Source of the DNA: Nitrosococcus halophilus Nc 4 | GTDB lineage: Bacteria; Pseudomonadota; Gammaproteobacteria; Nitrosococcales; Nitrosococcaceae | Reading direction: 5' to 3' | Assembly: GCF_000024725.1 (NCBI RefSeq) | Contig: NC_013960.1 | Coordinates: forward strand, 3,396,001-3,460,000 | Length of the DNA stretch: 64,000 nt | In this document: one piece after another, positions 1-8,588 of the stretch | Position numbering within the stretch: position 1 is the stretch's first letter | Layout of the letters: each line of letters begins with the position of its first letter | Program-made: the position numbers and the translations under genes | Notes under the pieces: generated by a model | The model's database searches: none | Seen by the model: the letters and a program-made list of their open reading frames with translations, nothing else | What the model was told of the DNA's origin: nothing

Positions 1-100
1 CATTGGAGTCTTCCACTACCCTTCCCTCTCCGTCTGGATTAAAAATTATCGACTTACTACCATAGCTTTATAGCAGACCACTTATAACTTATGTGCTAAC

Positions 101-126
101 GCCGATCAAGAATGTACTTGATCGGC
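101..126 (-). terminator. Stem-loop downstream of the 156-1280 gene
   Basis: A perfect 10-bp inverted repeat (GCCGATCAAG / CTTGATCGGC) with a 6-nt loop lies 30 nt past the stop codon of the minus-strand gene. No T-run follows on either strand, so it is not a textbook rho-independent terminator. It may be an mRNA 3' end structure or a short repeat. Confidence 0.4.
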
Positions 127-155
127 GCTCCTAAATAGAAAGGAAATGTAAGTAT

Positions 156-1280
156 TTAATCGCTAGTTACGAAAGAGCCTTCAATTGTTCCCCAGTTATC
201 GCTTCCAGGCCCAGTATACACCATTACAAAACGGTTTCCTTTACTCCATTTTGTGGAAAATCCCCAAAATACGGTTTTATGGCCACTCTGCAAGTTTCCA
301 TTTGAACCGATATCCCATGGATTTCCAAAGAGCACTGTAGTCCAGGGTCCCCATGGTTCTGGGGCATCATAAATTCCGATATGTCCATTATTTTTCCTGT
401 GCCTGGAGACTTGCTGCGCAATTAAAATATACCTATCGATTCCTTGTATATAGGCCACGCTTGGTCTTAAAACACCGTTTTTAACATCTTCAAACACAGG
501 TTTTCTCTTGGCAACATTAGACGTCCACTGTGGATTTCCATTGTTATCAAACCCCGCAAAAAATTCATAACTCATCCAATCTTCAATTTTAGATTTTGGA
601 ACTCTTATTAAGGTAATTTCCCCAGGAATCTGCACATCCCAATCAGCCCCCCCCTTATTCTCGGTAGCATACATGTAAATGTAATTATCCCTTGCTCCTT
701 GATAATCCTTCCCGAACTGTAAAAACGTGGGACAAAAAAAGCCTTCAGTATTCGGAAAATCTCTTGGAGTCAACTCCCACCCCAGGCCATCCCAACTCGC
801 GGCATGATTCATGGACTTGAATAGTTGTTGGCTTTTAAAAACACCCGCATTCGAACCCGGACCGCATCTCCACATATACATAACGCCGTCAATCGATATC
901 AAACCATAAGACTTCCCGCCAAATTTAGCTGAGTTCTTAGAACCCTTGCCACCCCACACATTAAATCCCTGATAATGGTCTTTTGTTCCTTCAATACGGG
1001 CAAACCCCATGCTGACCCTGCCTTCCCGGTTAGTCCCTCCGAAACCGCCGCCGTCCCCCCAACTAGTGTACTGATGATTATCATCAGCCCACGTAATAGG
1101 CCAATTATCACTGCCAGGTGCAGCCGTCTGCACTGTAGACATATCAAAAACCATGTCTAAAATTTTTGCGCTGGGCGGGTACGGCGCAGCCCGATCTGTC
1201 CGATCTGGAACCAAAAAAGGAAAAACTATCAGCAGAAGACAAACCAATACAGCCATTATTGCGAGTTTCCTAATTTTCAT
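156..1280 (-). CDS. DUF4185-like secreted or membrane-anchored protein
   Basis: The 374-residue product starts with a short basic N-terminus and one hydrophobic segment (about residues 7-25), either a signal peptide or a signal anchor, so the rest should be periplasmic or extracellular. The body is rich in Gly, Trp and aromatic residues. It contains a stretch near residues 64-90 (PITWADDNHQYTSWGDGGG) that resembles DUF4185 proteins, which are predicted beta-propeller, glycosidase-like proteins of unknown activity. It is the last intact gene at the left edge of the EPS locus and lies near a polysaccharide lyase and a broken SGNH hydrolase, so action on surface glycans is a reasonable inference. 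The family call rests on motif memory only. Confidence 0.6.
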   Translation of the reverse strand: MKIRKLAIMAVLVCLLLIVFPFLVPDRTDRAAPYPPSAKILDMVFDMSTVQTAAPGSDNWPITWADDNHQYTSWGDGGGFGGTNREGRVSMGFARIEGTKDHYQGFNVWGGKGSKNSAKFGGKSYGLISIDGVMYMWRCGPGSNAGVFKSQQLFKSMNHAASWDGLGWELTPRDFPNTEGFFCPTFLQFGKDYQGARDNYIYMYATENKGGADWDVQIPGEITLIRVPKSKIEDWMSYEFFAGFDNNGNPQWTSNVAKRKPVFEDVKNGVLRPSVAYIQGIDRYILIAQQVSRHRKNNGHIGIYDAPEPWGPWTTVLFGNPWDIGSNGNLQSGHKTVFWGFSTKWSKGNRFVMVYTGPGSDNWGTIEGSFVTSD

Positions 1281-1324
1281 GCTCTACACTTATGCTAATT
1301 TATTTCTAAGCACATGGACAGTAA

Positions 1325-1339
1325 GTACTATTATAGTAC
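1325..1339. promoter_or_regulatory. Perfect 15-nt palindrome upstream of the 156-1280 gene
   Basis: GTACTAT-T-ATAGTAC is a perfect palindrome with a 1-nt centre, about 45 nt upstream of the minus-strand start codon at 1280. Position and symmetry would suit a dimeric repressor site, but no regulator is known and it could be chance in AT-rich DNA. Confidence 0.2.
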
Positions 1340-1357
1340 AGCAGGATCATGCTTTAA

Positions 1358-1809
1358 TTAATTAACATTAATTGTAAAGTCCTGTATATCAGAGCCCTCT
1401 GAGTTTTCTACTTGTATCGTGACATCGAATGCACCCACTACACTTGGGGTCCATGCTATACGGCCGGTATCAGGATGGAGACTCATATCAGGTGGGCCCT
1501 CTACTAAGGTATAATGGGGTAGGAGCCATCCAATGGCTTCAACTTCATCGGTATAAGGAATACCCACTGAGGCATCCGTCATCGGTTCAGACGTCACTTT
1601 AGGCATTACTGGCACATAGGCCGGTGCAAGCGATTGCAGCGCCTCAAACCATACCGTGGCCATCTTGGCAGAGCCAGAACTACTTGGATGAAGTTCATCC
1701 ACCATATCCTCTGGATATACAAGCGCATTTTCATGATTTGCAATAAGCATTTGATCACCATTGCTCACTCTAGCCTGAGCTATTGCTTCTATATTGCTAT
1801 TAAATTCTG
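1358..1809 (-). pseudogene. SGNH/GDSL hydrolase, C-terminal half plus Ig-like domain (cut by IS1)
   Basis: This segment encodes the end of an SGNH-type esterase. The block V motif with catalytic Asp and His is visible as DELHPSSSGSAKMA. A linker follows, then an approximately 80-residue Ig-like (He_PIG-type) domain with the pattern HPDTGRIAWTP. The upstream half lies beyond the IS1 element at 1810-2626. If the IS and one copy of its 8-bp duplication are removed, the reading frame joins exactly (TTEF-NSNIEAIAQARV), so this was one gene. The intact enzyme probably removed acyl groups from a glycan. It is now inactive as an SGNH enzyme. Confidence 0.8.
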
Positions 1810-1882
1810 GGTAGTGCTGCATATTGAGTGATTATGCGCTATATTTATATTATGTATGTATAGATTTCTCAAGGAGATAGCC

Positions 1883-2179
1883 ATGAACTGTCCCCGATGC
1901 CGTGGTACTCATATTGTCAAAAATGGGAGTAATGGGGTCGGGACACCCAAATTTTTATGCAAAGTCTGCGGTCGGCAATTCGTGGAGGACCCCAAGAATT
2001 GCTCCATTACTCAAGAGACGAAAGAGCTGATTGATAAATTGCTCTTAGAGAGAATTCCGCTGGCAGGGATTGTCCGAGTCACGGGCGTTTCAGAGCGCTG
2101 GTTGCAATATTATGTGAACGATAAATATGCGCATACACCGCGGCGAGTGGAGATAAAAAAAAGTCCAGAGCTCGTTTAA
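1883..2179 (+). CDS. insA: IS1-family InsA
   Basis: This is the DNA-binding regulator and N-terminal part of the IS1 transposase. It has an N-terminal zinc-finger-like set of cysteines (MNCPRC near residues 1-6 and CKVCGRQFVED near 30-40) and a helix-turn-helix region around residues 60-80. The start at 1883 follows AAGGAGATAGCC, a good ribosome binding site; an upstream ATG at 1856 lacks one. The frame ends just after an A8 tract (2155-2162), where a -1 shift would enter insB to make the InsAB' transposase, as known for IS1. Confidence 0.85.
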   Translation: MNCPRCRGTHIVKNGSNGVGTPKFLCKVCGRQFVEDPKNCSITQETKELIDKLLLERIPLAGIVRVTGVSERWLQYYVNDKYAHTPRRVEIKKSPELV

Positions 2180-2601
2180 CCCTTGAGTGCGATGAGCTTT
2201 GGTCGTTTGTCGCCAGAAAGGGCAATAAACAATGGGTGTGGTTAGCGTTCGATAGGGACACCCAAGAAGTTGTGGGGGTTTATATCGGCGATCGGAGTCA
2301 AACAGGGGCACAAGGATTATGGCAGTCCTTACCCGCCGTTTATCGGCAGCGGGCCGTAAGTTACACCGATTTTTGGGAAGCCTATGAGGCTATCTTCCCA
2401 GGGCCACGCCATCGCAGCGTGGGCAAAGAAACGGGACAAACAAGCCACATTGAACGCTTTAATTGTACGCTCAGACAGCGTGTTTCGCGTTTAGTCAGAA
2501 AAGCACTCTCTTTCTCCAAGAAATTAGAAAACCATGTCGGCGCTATTTGGTATTTTGTCCACCATTATAATGCGACCCTTTGCCCAACAACCCGATCCTG
2601 A
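2161..2601 (+). CDS. insB: IS1-family InsB (transposase catalytic part)
   Basis: This is the catalytic DDE part of the IS1 transposase, reached by a -1 frameshift at the A8 tract ending at 2162. The reading frame runs from the tract through the first catalytic Asp region (ECDELWSF), a second Asp near VSYTDFWEAY, and the HIERFNCTLRQRVSRLVRK segment holding the catalytic Glu. The frame is intact to the stop, so this copy could be active. A GTG at 2236 is the only start-like codon early in the frame, but independent initiation is not expected. Confidence 0.85.
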   Translation, partial: KSRARLTLECDELWSFVARKGNKQWVWLAFDRDTQEVVGVYIGDRSQTGAQGLWQSLPAVYRQRAVSYTDFWEAYEAIFPGPRHRSVGKETGQTSHIERFNCTLRQRVSRLVRKALSFSKKLENHVGAIWYFVHHYNATLCPTTRS

Positions 2602-2626
2602 TTATCACTCATAATGCAGGACTACC

Positions 2627-2874
2627 AAATTCTGTAGTCTCCGGATGGTAAGTCGCTCGATTAAGAATGCGAGCCAAAACGACTGTGATATCCGTATTAA
2701 ATGAATCAATAATATTAAGAAGGATATTATACCCAAAGTATCCAACTCGTTAGTTCCAATGTGTAACAGCACCACATCAGGCGGGTTTGCTTCAAGCCAA
2801 TCAGATAATGAGAGCGCAATATCCACAGGTGTCCACCCGCTATGCCCGTTGTGATGAAATGGCTAGACTATCCC
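2627..2874 (-). pseudogene. SGNH/GDSL hydrolase, central fragment (cut by IS1, frameshifted)
   Basis: This is the part of the SGNH hydrolase upstream of the IS1. It reads HNGHSGWTPVDIALSL followed by DVVLLHIGTNEL, the latter being SGNH block III. A second frame then continues with IIDSFNTDITVVLARI and runs into the IS1 boundary. The change of frame falls near 2725-2745. An in-frame TAG lies at 2863-2865, and no block I (GDS) motif is found upstream, where transposase-like debris begins. The gene was therefore damaged at least three ways: N-terminal loss, frameshift and IS1 insertion. Confidence 0.75.
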
Positions 2875-3040
2875 CGACAAGCAACTTCAAGTAATCTTAA
2901 AGGTAAAGAAGAGAGTATGTACCAAAGAATTAACAAGAAGAAAGCGAGTCAGTATACAGTGGAACTTAAAGAGTGAATGGTGAAATCAGTATTGGTCATC
3001 AGTTTTCTTCTTCTTGTTATTGCAGATCACCAGTTACATA

Positions 3041-3199
3041 GTTATTTATACACCCCCGCTGCAAGAATCCTTGCTACGTGGGCAAGACAGGCACCGACTT
3101 CTCGACCTCCTGACCATTGCTCTCTGTGCCGTATTCGCCTACGCTGACTTTTTTCGCCAGATAAAGAATCGAGCCGACTATAGCGGCTCGAGAAAGTAA
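3041..3199 (+). pseudogene. Probable ISAs1-family transposase fragment
   Basis: The plus-strand frame through this stretch reads DRHRLLDLLTIALCAVFAYAD, matching the N-terminal signature of ISAs1/H-repeat transposases (HxLLDILTIALCAVxxGAD). It stops soon after, and nothing further of the transposase is recognisable. The segment directly before it (2880-3000) also looks degraded and gives no clear product. Assignment is by motif resemblance only. Confidence 0.5.
3169..3191 (-). terminator. Likely terminator of the polysaccharide lyase gene
   Basis: An 8-bp perfect stem TCGAGCCG / CGGCTCGA with a 7-nt loop lies about 40 nt beyond the stop of the minus-strand lyase gene. Read on the minus strand it is followed by TTCTTTAT, a short T-rich tail, so rho-independent termination is plausible. 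Confidence 0.55.
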
Positions 3200-3228
3200 T
3201 CTCTATATTTAGAGTTCATTATATTATT

Positions 3229-4059
3229 TTAAGGAACCACATTCGTTACCACTAAATTAGTCGGCGGCATTAATATCTTATCTGAATTCCCTGGCACAAC
3301 AAATGCATAGGCACCAGAGCCTTGGGCTATTTTTATAGAGTCGAAATTAAGAGTGTAATCGTCGCTCCTGTTTCCTCCGAAATAAATTCCTAATTTAGCA
3401 ACCGGAGGAGTTGAGTAGTCTGTACCCACTATCACCCCAGTTGTCTCGCCAACTAACTTTCCATCCATCCAAGCTCTTAGAACACCATTGCCCTTTATCG
3501 GCGAACGCCTTAGCTCCAGCACAAAGTCCGTCCATCGGCCAGTATCGGCTTTCCCCTCAAAAATCCGGCTGTGCTTTACACTGCTCCCATCATACCATCT
3601 GTTGTCAATCTGCCACTTGCCATCTCTTAAATACATCGCGGGCTCACCTGGCTGGCTTCCAGAAGTTGAGCCATATACAAAAATACCGTCATTTCTATGT
3701 ATTGGGTAATCTTTGGGCACGTAAACGCTGAACCCAATCCAATACGTTGTATCCCGCGAATAACGCACATCCCCTAAGACGAATTTTGTTCGTTTTCTTT
3801 CCACTCCATTAGGTTGGACACAACCTTGGTCGCCTCTTTGAAAAGTGCGCAACGAATAACTGCCTTCCCGGCTTACATTGGTTACCCTGTTATATTGTTC
3901 ATCTCGGCATTCATATTTAAATGAAATATCTCCAAACCCCGATTCAAAATCATTGGAGTACTCTACTGTTGCTGCCGGTGCCGATGCCGAGTAGACAAAT
4001 AGAACAACAGGGGATAATAAAAATTTAAACAAAAGGCTTTTAAATCTTAGTCTTATCAT
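3229..4059 (-). CDS. Secreted polysaccharide lyase (heparin-lyase-like jelly roll)
   Basis: The product of about 276 residues has a cleavable signal peptide (basic MIRLRFK, then a hydrophobic run ending near APA). The beta-rich body resembles polysaccharide lyases of the heparin lyase I / glucuronan lyase type (Pfam Polysacc_lyase). Features include YWIGFSVYVPKDY, the GRWTDFVLELRRSP strand and WMDGKLV. The start at 4059 is preceded by AGGAG about 11 nt away; a longer reading from 4107 would bury the signal peptide. Such enzymes cleave uronic-acid-containing glycans by beta-elimination. In an EPS locus this fits trimming or release of the polymer. Substrate is unknown. Confidence 0.75.
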   Translation of the reverse strand: MIRLRFKSLLFKFLLSPVVLFVYSASAPAATVEYSNDFESGFGDISFKYECRDEQYNRVTNVSREGSYSLRTFQRGDQGCVQPNGVERKRTKFVLGDVRYSRDTTYWIGFSVYVPKDYPIHRNDGIFVYGSTSGSQPGEPAMYLRDGKWQIDNRWYDGSSVKHSRIFEGKADTGRWTDFVLELRRSPIKGNGVLRAWMDGKLVGETTGVIVGTDYSTPPVAKLGIYFGGNRSDDYTLNFDSIKIAQGSGAYAFVVPGNSDKILMPPTNLVVTNVVP

Positions 4060-4107
4060 GGCTCTAAAGTCTCCTATTGTTATATTAACATTATTTATAG
4101 GTCGCAC

Positions 4108-4500
4108 TTTTAGAAAATGGTCCTAAAAGGCACACCATTGCAATGCTGCTCTTTTCTTATTCGACCATTATGGCTTTAGCTTTAGAGCACTTTTAAGCAT
4201 TCAATAGCCCGAAGTCTACTTATGCGGTATTGTTGCATAGTTCGAATAAAACGCTGCAAGGGATTTACGTCCAGCAGGTGTGCTCAGAGTTTCAAGAAAT
4301 GAGCCAACGGGCAATACACGCTGTGGTGTTTGAAGTGGGCTGAGACAGTGAGGGGTTACTGAGGCGACGCCGAGCGGTAATAGCTAGAACGCATCGGGAA
4401 CGGGAATTCGAATCCATTAAAAATTGGATATTGTTGACAAACAACCCCAACAGCCGGAACTCCTTGATCCGCATCCACCGTTTTTCGGCGGGTTGAAGGA
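4108..4500. other. Gap with unrecognised degenerate coding debris
   Basis: There is no intact gene here. From about 4290 both strands show short open stretches, such as a minus-strand 85-codon frame containing LLQPAEKRWMRIKEFRLLG. That looks like eroded transposase C-terminal sequence but could not be assigned to a family. It directly abuts the IS1595 remnant at 4501-4605. Confidence 0.4.
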
Positions 4501-4605
4501 GCTTATAGGCACATCCGCAAACGGCGGCCTTGCGAGGCCCAACTTCCAAACCATTTACTTAACCTCTGCGCCGACTACGCCCCCATAACATTGTCCTTGG
4601 CTTAA
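4501..4605 (+). pseudogene. IS1595-family transposase, C-terminal remnant
   Basis: The plus-strand frame ends with EAQLPNHLLNLCADYAPITL. This lines up with the end of the longer IS1595-type pseudogene at 32105-32940, which reads EPQFPTRLLNLCVDHAPITL. The preceding KRRPC matches NRRFW there. Only about 35 codons remain. The end overlaps the stop codon of the TupA-like gene on the other strand by 4 nt. Confidence 0.65.
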
Positions 4606-5522
4606 AATTTGTGAAAGACATTTAAATCAATCAGGTCCCCAAGCTTATAATTCCACTCATAAGGTTCAAATTCACCTAGGCCACCAAATGGGAAGAAGGT
4701 TAATTCTCCAAAATATACCTTGTCTTGCAAAGAATACAAATCCACCCTGACAAATGCAAAATCTCGAGAAAGTTTTTCAGCGATATCGAGCATATACTCA
4801 TATTTTTCGGGCTTGGATAAAGGGCAACTAAAATGAGGGGATGATTTGCCAGGCAAATGCGAACCCGTGAATGGCATTAAACTCCAATCCCTGTCATAAA
4901 AGTCAACAACCTTACCTTTATGCCTGTCTCCAATTACTTGGCAATATAAAGGTCTTCCATGGAAACAGTAGAATTTGAAATCTCTCAAATATTCATTTTC
5001 ACCATCACTTAGGTATTTTTCACACACTATTCGTGGTTTAATGTCCCTGTACACCCATTCACGAGCATGATTGTAATAGCTACTATTTAACCATAGCTTG
5101 ATTTTTTTAACCGTTTCTTCTACGTCGATCTTTGATTTATCTTGGCATACAATATTCCATCCTGAACCATGAGTTGCCTTCAACACAAAAGAGTCAGGCA
5201 TTACTGAAAAATCTATATCTTCTGCTTTATCGTAAATTCCATACAACTCATTCAATATTTCACCACAGCCTCGCAAACGAACAAATTCCCGAACACCGAC
5301 TTTATCAGCACACATGACGGCCACTGGATCATGCCAATTCAACTTAATCCATTGTAACTTCTCATTAAATTTCATTGGATTTTTAAGATTCGGTATCTGT
5401 TTTAGTGTGATAGCATACCTCATAGTAATAAATAATCTGTCAGGTATAACAGACAGTACCAAAAATACATACTGACTAATTAATGGGAATCGTACTTTCG
5501 TGATTTTTTTAATACTTCTCAT
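4602..5522 (-). CDS. TupA-like ATP-grasp protein of the EPS locus
   Basis: The 306-residue protein resembles the ATPgrasp_TupA family (Pfam), common in capsule and teichuronic-acid loci and often loosely called glycosyltransferase. Visible signatures are the N-terminal FNEKLQWIKLNWHDP, ADKVGVREFVRLRG, the central VLKATHGSGWNI, and the C-terminal VDLYSLQDKVYFGELTFFP with its metal-binding acidic residues. ATP-grasp enzymes ligate a carboxylate to an amine, so attaching an amino acid to a uronic acid is a possible role. This is inference from the family. The gene stands alone between two stretches of transposon debris. Confidence 0.75.
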   Translation of the reverse strand: MRSIKKITKVRFPLISQYVFLVLSVIPDRLFITMRYAITLKQIPNLKNPMKFNEKLQWIKLNWHDPVAVMCADKVGVREFVRLRGCGEILNELYGIYDKAEDIDFSVMPDSFVLKATHGSGWNIVCQDKSKIDVEETVKKIKLWLNSSYYNHAREWVYRDIKPRIVCEKYLSDGENEYLRDFKFYCFHGRPLYCQVIGDRHKGKVVDFYDRDWSLMPFTGSHLPGKSSPHFSCPLSKPEKYEYMLDIAEKLSRDFAFVRVDLYSLQDKVYFGELTFFPFGGLGEFEPYEWNYKLGDLIDLNVFHKF

Positions 5523-5969
5523 TTAGGCATACTCCTTAAATTACGATACTGCTACTAGCAGAGCTTTACTCCGTACTAAACAAAGAGCTTGCCTTCATTG
5601 ATTCGGGATAAATTGAAGTATAGAAGCAATAGTCCTGCATAGAGATATTTTCCACGATATCACAAAGACTACTTCATCTTTTTAGAGTTCGAGTAATTGC
5701 TTTTCTCCAGTTGTGCTATCGCTACAAACAGTTACCACTGGAAAGGAATGCAGAAAGAACAACCGGAATGATGCTGCTTTGCCAGACTTTCGAATTCATG
5801 ATCTCGGCACAACAAGTTTTAGTATTTTCGATAAAATCGCCTTACATGCGCCAGGGCCTAATTCTCATGGTTGGTTCAAAAAATTAGGAAAATTTTCCCA
5901 ATTTTAGAGGTAAGATATGTCTCTTTTTACCTGTTAGCATAACAATAATAATAAGCGTATTCATTTCTG
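5523..5969. other. Intergenic gap, possible recombinase trace
   Basis: There is no convincing gene in this 447-bp gap. A short plus-strand frame at 5713-5907 contains ALPDFRIHDLGTTS, which resembles the HDLRHT box of tyrosine recombinases, but the flanking sequence does not continue the match. It is at most a relic of an integrase. Confidence 0.3.
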
Positions 5970-6911
5970 CTACAGCTTACACCCTAATAGGGACTCAAGG
6001 GCATCGATATCTGGCCGGAAAAGTTGTTCCAACCGTTCACGCATTTCCGGGGAAAGCGGCTCTTTCTGGCAGGCATTCCACGCTTTCAGCCGCCTACGCA
6101 TAGCAAAGATAAGGCCGCCTAATCTCCGCAGCCGTGTCCTGCGCATTTTATTTGCTAACGCATATAACGGACCAGGAGCAACAAAGTAACGCGCCACCCA
6201 TTTCGACCGCGGAGCACTAGAACGGTTGTAAACTGTACTCAAGTTACTGCTTTCCAAGTGTAAGATATCTAAAAACTCACATACCTCCTGCAAAAATTGT
6301 TTTGGATCACGTTGCATATCTTCCAGAAGGCAAATGAATATTTGCTCCCTTGGAAATACGCTCAAAAAACGCTCCACCTGCGGAGCATAAAAAGTGCTTT
6401 GTGTATAGAGCCATATATCCAACCACTTCTTCGACTTACGTTGGGCTTCCTGCTCAATCGCTGCGTCAAAAGAAAGAGTCTCCCTCCCTTCAGCTACCAA
6501 GTGCATATATTGTGAATAAGCCTTTTCTATCGGATGCCGTAGAAGAATAATAATTCGTGTTTTCGCCCCTAGTTCCTTGTAAATGCGTTCGGCACAGCCT
6601 TCATGATAGAGGTAAAAGGGGGAAATATCTCCAATTGCGTTCGGAGAACCGACAGCCTCATAATAAGCTGCATAGGCATCCAGCGTCTTACAAATGCTTT
6701 CTACCACATACCGGTCGGATGGCCCCTGAGTTAATTGTATAAGCCGGTGAGATGAAAAATAATGCAATTCTTTCTTCACTGGCAAATAAATATCGGAGTG
6801 CTGGGATAGATAGTGGTAAAGCGAAGTGGTACCAGATTTTGGTGCACCAACGACCACAAAATTTGGTAGTTTGCCTAGAAGTTTCAGGCGGTCAAAAGTC
6901 TTATCTATCAT
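5970..6911 (-). CDS. PAPS-dependent sulfotransferase (EPS sulfotransferase 1)
   Basis: This 313-residue cytosolic enzyme should transfer sulfate from PAPS to a hydroxyl of a sugar. The 5'-phosphosulfate loop is seen near residues 18-34 (FVVVGAPKSGTTSLYHYL) and is followed by KKELHYFS, typical of heparan-type bacterial and animal sulfotransferases. The 3'-phosphate site is near residues 118-136 (RIIILLRHPIEKAYSQY). Length is normal for the Sulfotransfer family. It is transcribed with the GMC oxidoreductase upstream (42-nt gap), suggesting one operon. It is one of five sulfotransferases in the locus. Confidence 0.9.
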   Translation of the reverse strand: MIDKTFDRLKLLGKLPNFVVVGAPKSGTTSLYHYLSQHSDIYLPVKKELHYFSSHRLIQLTQGPSDRYVVESICKTLDAYAAYYEAVGSPNAIGDISPFYLYHEGCAERIYKELGAKTRIIILLRHPIEKAYSQYMHLVAEGRETLSFDAAIEQEAQRKSKKWLDIWLYTQSTFYAPQVERFLSVFPREQIFICLLEDMQRDPKQFLQEVCEFLDILHLESSNLSTVYNRSSAPRSKWVARYFVAPGPLYALANKMRRTRLRRLGGLIFAMRRRLKAWNACQKEPLSPEMRERLEQLFRPDIDALESLLGCKL

Positions 6912-6953
6912 GCCATCTAATTAATCCTTATTTATTAATTAGCCAAATACCGA

Positions 6954-8465
6954 TTAAATTTTTTGAAGTGAACTACTAATTAGATGATCACCTAGACGAT
7001 GCGCAAGGGCGGTAATGGTGAGCACGGGAGGGGCTGGCGATCCAGTAACAAAAGTTTCAGATCCACACAAATATAAATTTGGACAATCATGCACCTTAAG
7101 ATTGCGATCAACAACGCTAGTCTTGGGATTATCACCCATACGACAAGTTCCGATATGATGGCGGGACCAGGTTACTTCAATTTCTTCTAAATCAGTTGCA
7201 TTCATTTTTTCAAATAATGAATATAAGAGCTGTCGGGTTCGTTCTAACAAATGCAAATCTTTATCAGTATAATTAAATATTAAGTGCGGTAGGGGATTGC
7301 CAAAGATATCTTCCCTTGTATTCGACAAGCTCACTCGATTTTCATCCACTGGCTGCATTTCGATCGTTGCACCCATATAGAGGGTCGGCTGCATGGCGCG
7401 CTTCATAATCTTTACCGCATGTCTGGGAATATCCTGCAGCCTGTATCTGAGGAGATGATGGGGAAATACCCAGGACTGTATGAATACAGGGAATACCCCT
7501 CCCAGTCCGTCGACCCAAAATTTTTCATAAAACTGGTGCGTTCGGCCCACTTTGTGGCGTAAATCTAGGGTGTTCCGGTTATGACGAATTTTCCCATAGA
7601 TATTTGGTGCAGCATGCTCGTTAAAGCCTCGACCGACACGATCATATTGATTTCCAATTCCTTTAGGGAAGCGTTCAGAACGCGATAAAAGAAGCAAACG
7701 GGGTGTCTGTATTCCACCACAGGCAACAACATAGGTGTGTGCTCTAATCATTTTCGTAATCCCATCGAGCGTTTTTGCTTCCGCCCCCATAATACGGGAT
7801 TCATTATCGTGGATTAGGCGTGTCACCGTCACACCCGATACAAGTATCCCGCACCGAGACCCTAGAAATCGCGGTAGAATTTCTTTATTAAATCGAAAGA
7901 AGCGAATACCTCTTGCGGGTGTCGCTGTTGGCGAATCATCGACTACCACGCCTGCTTTGATCATAAGCTTTTTCAAAGCAGTAATATTAGGACTTGGAGG
8001 AAGCGGCAGCTCCTCGCTACGTGGTGGCATATATTTCGAGAGCTTACCGCCACGCACACGAAGCATTTTCTCAGCTTGCAGATAATAGGAATCTAAATCC
8101 TTATACTTAATTGGCCAAGGATTACCCTTGGGAGTATAGGGATTTGTTTCAAAATCAGATGGCTGAAACCGCTCGCAGCGGCCCGTCCAAAAATTTGAAT
8201 TGCCCCCTACTAGACGTCCTGTTGTTCGGGTCAGTGGATAATTAGTATCCCCCGTGTATTCGTATTCTGCAAGCTTTTTAAGACGCGGATCAGCAAGCCA
8301 ATTAAGCAAGCTGTTACCAGATTCAAGAATAACTGTGCGGATTCCATGTTCTGCCAGTAGGGTTCCAAGCGTAGTACCGGCAGGGCCCGAACCGATAATA
8401 CATACATCGAAAGGTTCCGAACCCTCTAGAGCGTCCAGGTTTCGTACCAGGTTTCGAACTACCAT
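6954..8465 (-). CDS. GMC-family FAD oxidoreductase
   Basis: The 503-residue flavoprotein begins with a Rossmann FAD site near residues 20-48 (VCIIGSGPAGTTLGTLL ending in VILESG). It also has the GMC signature region with TGRLVGGNSNFWTG near 80-95. The C-terminus has HHIGTCRMGDNP and SETFVTGSPAPPVLTITALA, the active-site His segment and FAD-closing motif of GMC oxidoreductases. Family members oxidise alcohols, including sugars and polyols. Its place between a methyltransferase and a sulfotransferase suggests oxidation of a sugar precursor or of the polymer. No signal peptide is seen, so it is cytosolic. Confidence 0.88.
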   Translation of the reverse strand: MVVRNLVRNLDALEGSEPFDVCIIGSGPAGTTLGTLLAEHGIRTVILESGNSLLNWLADPRLKKLAEYEYTGDTNYPLTRTTGRLVGGNSNFWTGRCERFQPSDFETNPYTPKGNPWPIKYKDLDSYYLQAEKMLRVRGGKLSKYMPPRSEELPLPPSPNITALKKLMIKAGVVVDDSPTATPARGIRFFRFNKEILPRFLGSRCGILVSGVTVTRLIHDNESRIMGAEAKTLDGITKMIRAHTYVVACGGIQTPRLLLLSRSERFPKGIGNQYDRVGRGFNEHAAPNIYGKIRHNRNTLDLRHKVGRTHQFYEKFWVDGLGGVFPVFIQSWVFPHHLLRYRLQDIPRHAVKIMKRAMQPTLYMGATIEMQPVDENRVSLSNTREDIFGNPLPHLIFNYTDKDLHLLERTRQLLYSLFEKMNATDLEEIEVTWSRHHIGTCRMGDNPKTSVVDRNLKVHDCPNLYLCGSETFVTGSPAPPVLTITALAHRLGDHLISSSLQKI

Positions 8466-8588
8466 TATAAAAGTCTCCTAAAGAAGAACAAATATTGTCT
8501 CTAACTACGCCAATTCTATTAATCGTTACTAGCATCGTGGAGACTTAAATTAACAAGTTAAAGGACAATTTTTAATAGGATTAAAAAC

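Larger units (their letters stand above)
1810..2626 (+). mobile_element. IS1-family insertion sequence, copy 1 (817 bp)
   Basis: The ends are GGTAGTGCTGCA at the left and TGCAGGACTACC at the right, forming an imperfect terminal inverted repeat (GGTAGTnnTGCA). The element is flanked by perfect 8-bp direct repeats AAATTCTG at 1802-1809 and 2627-2634, as expected for IS1. It carries insA and insB in overlapping frames joined at an A8 tract. It sits inside the SGNH hydrolase gene. A second copy in inverse orientation lies at 44157-44968 and a 210-bp deletion derivative at 10291-10500. Confidence 0.95.

Noticed and set aside
2605-2826. Independent 73-codon gene
   Set aside because: It is the central part of the SGNH hydrolase, followed out of frame and cut by IS1.
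4292-4549. 85-codon minus-strand frame as a gene
   Set aside because: It overlaps the IS1595 remnant on the other strand, has no ribosome site or recognisable product, and looks like transposon debris.
5713-5907. Tyrosine recombinase gene
   Set aside because: Only an HDL-box-like stretch matches; the catalytic Arg and Tyr regions are missing.
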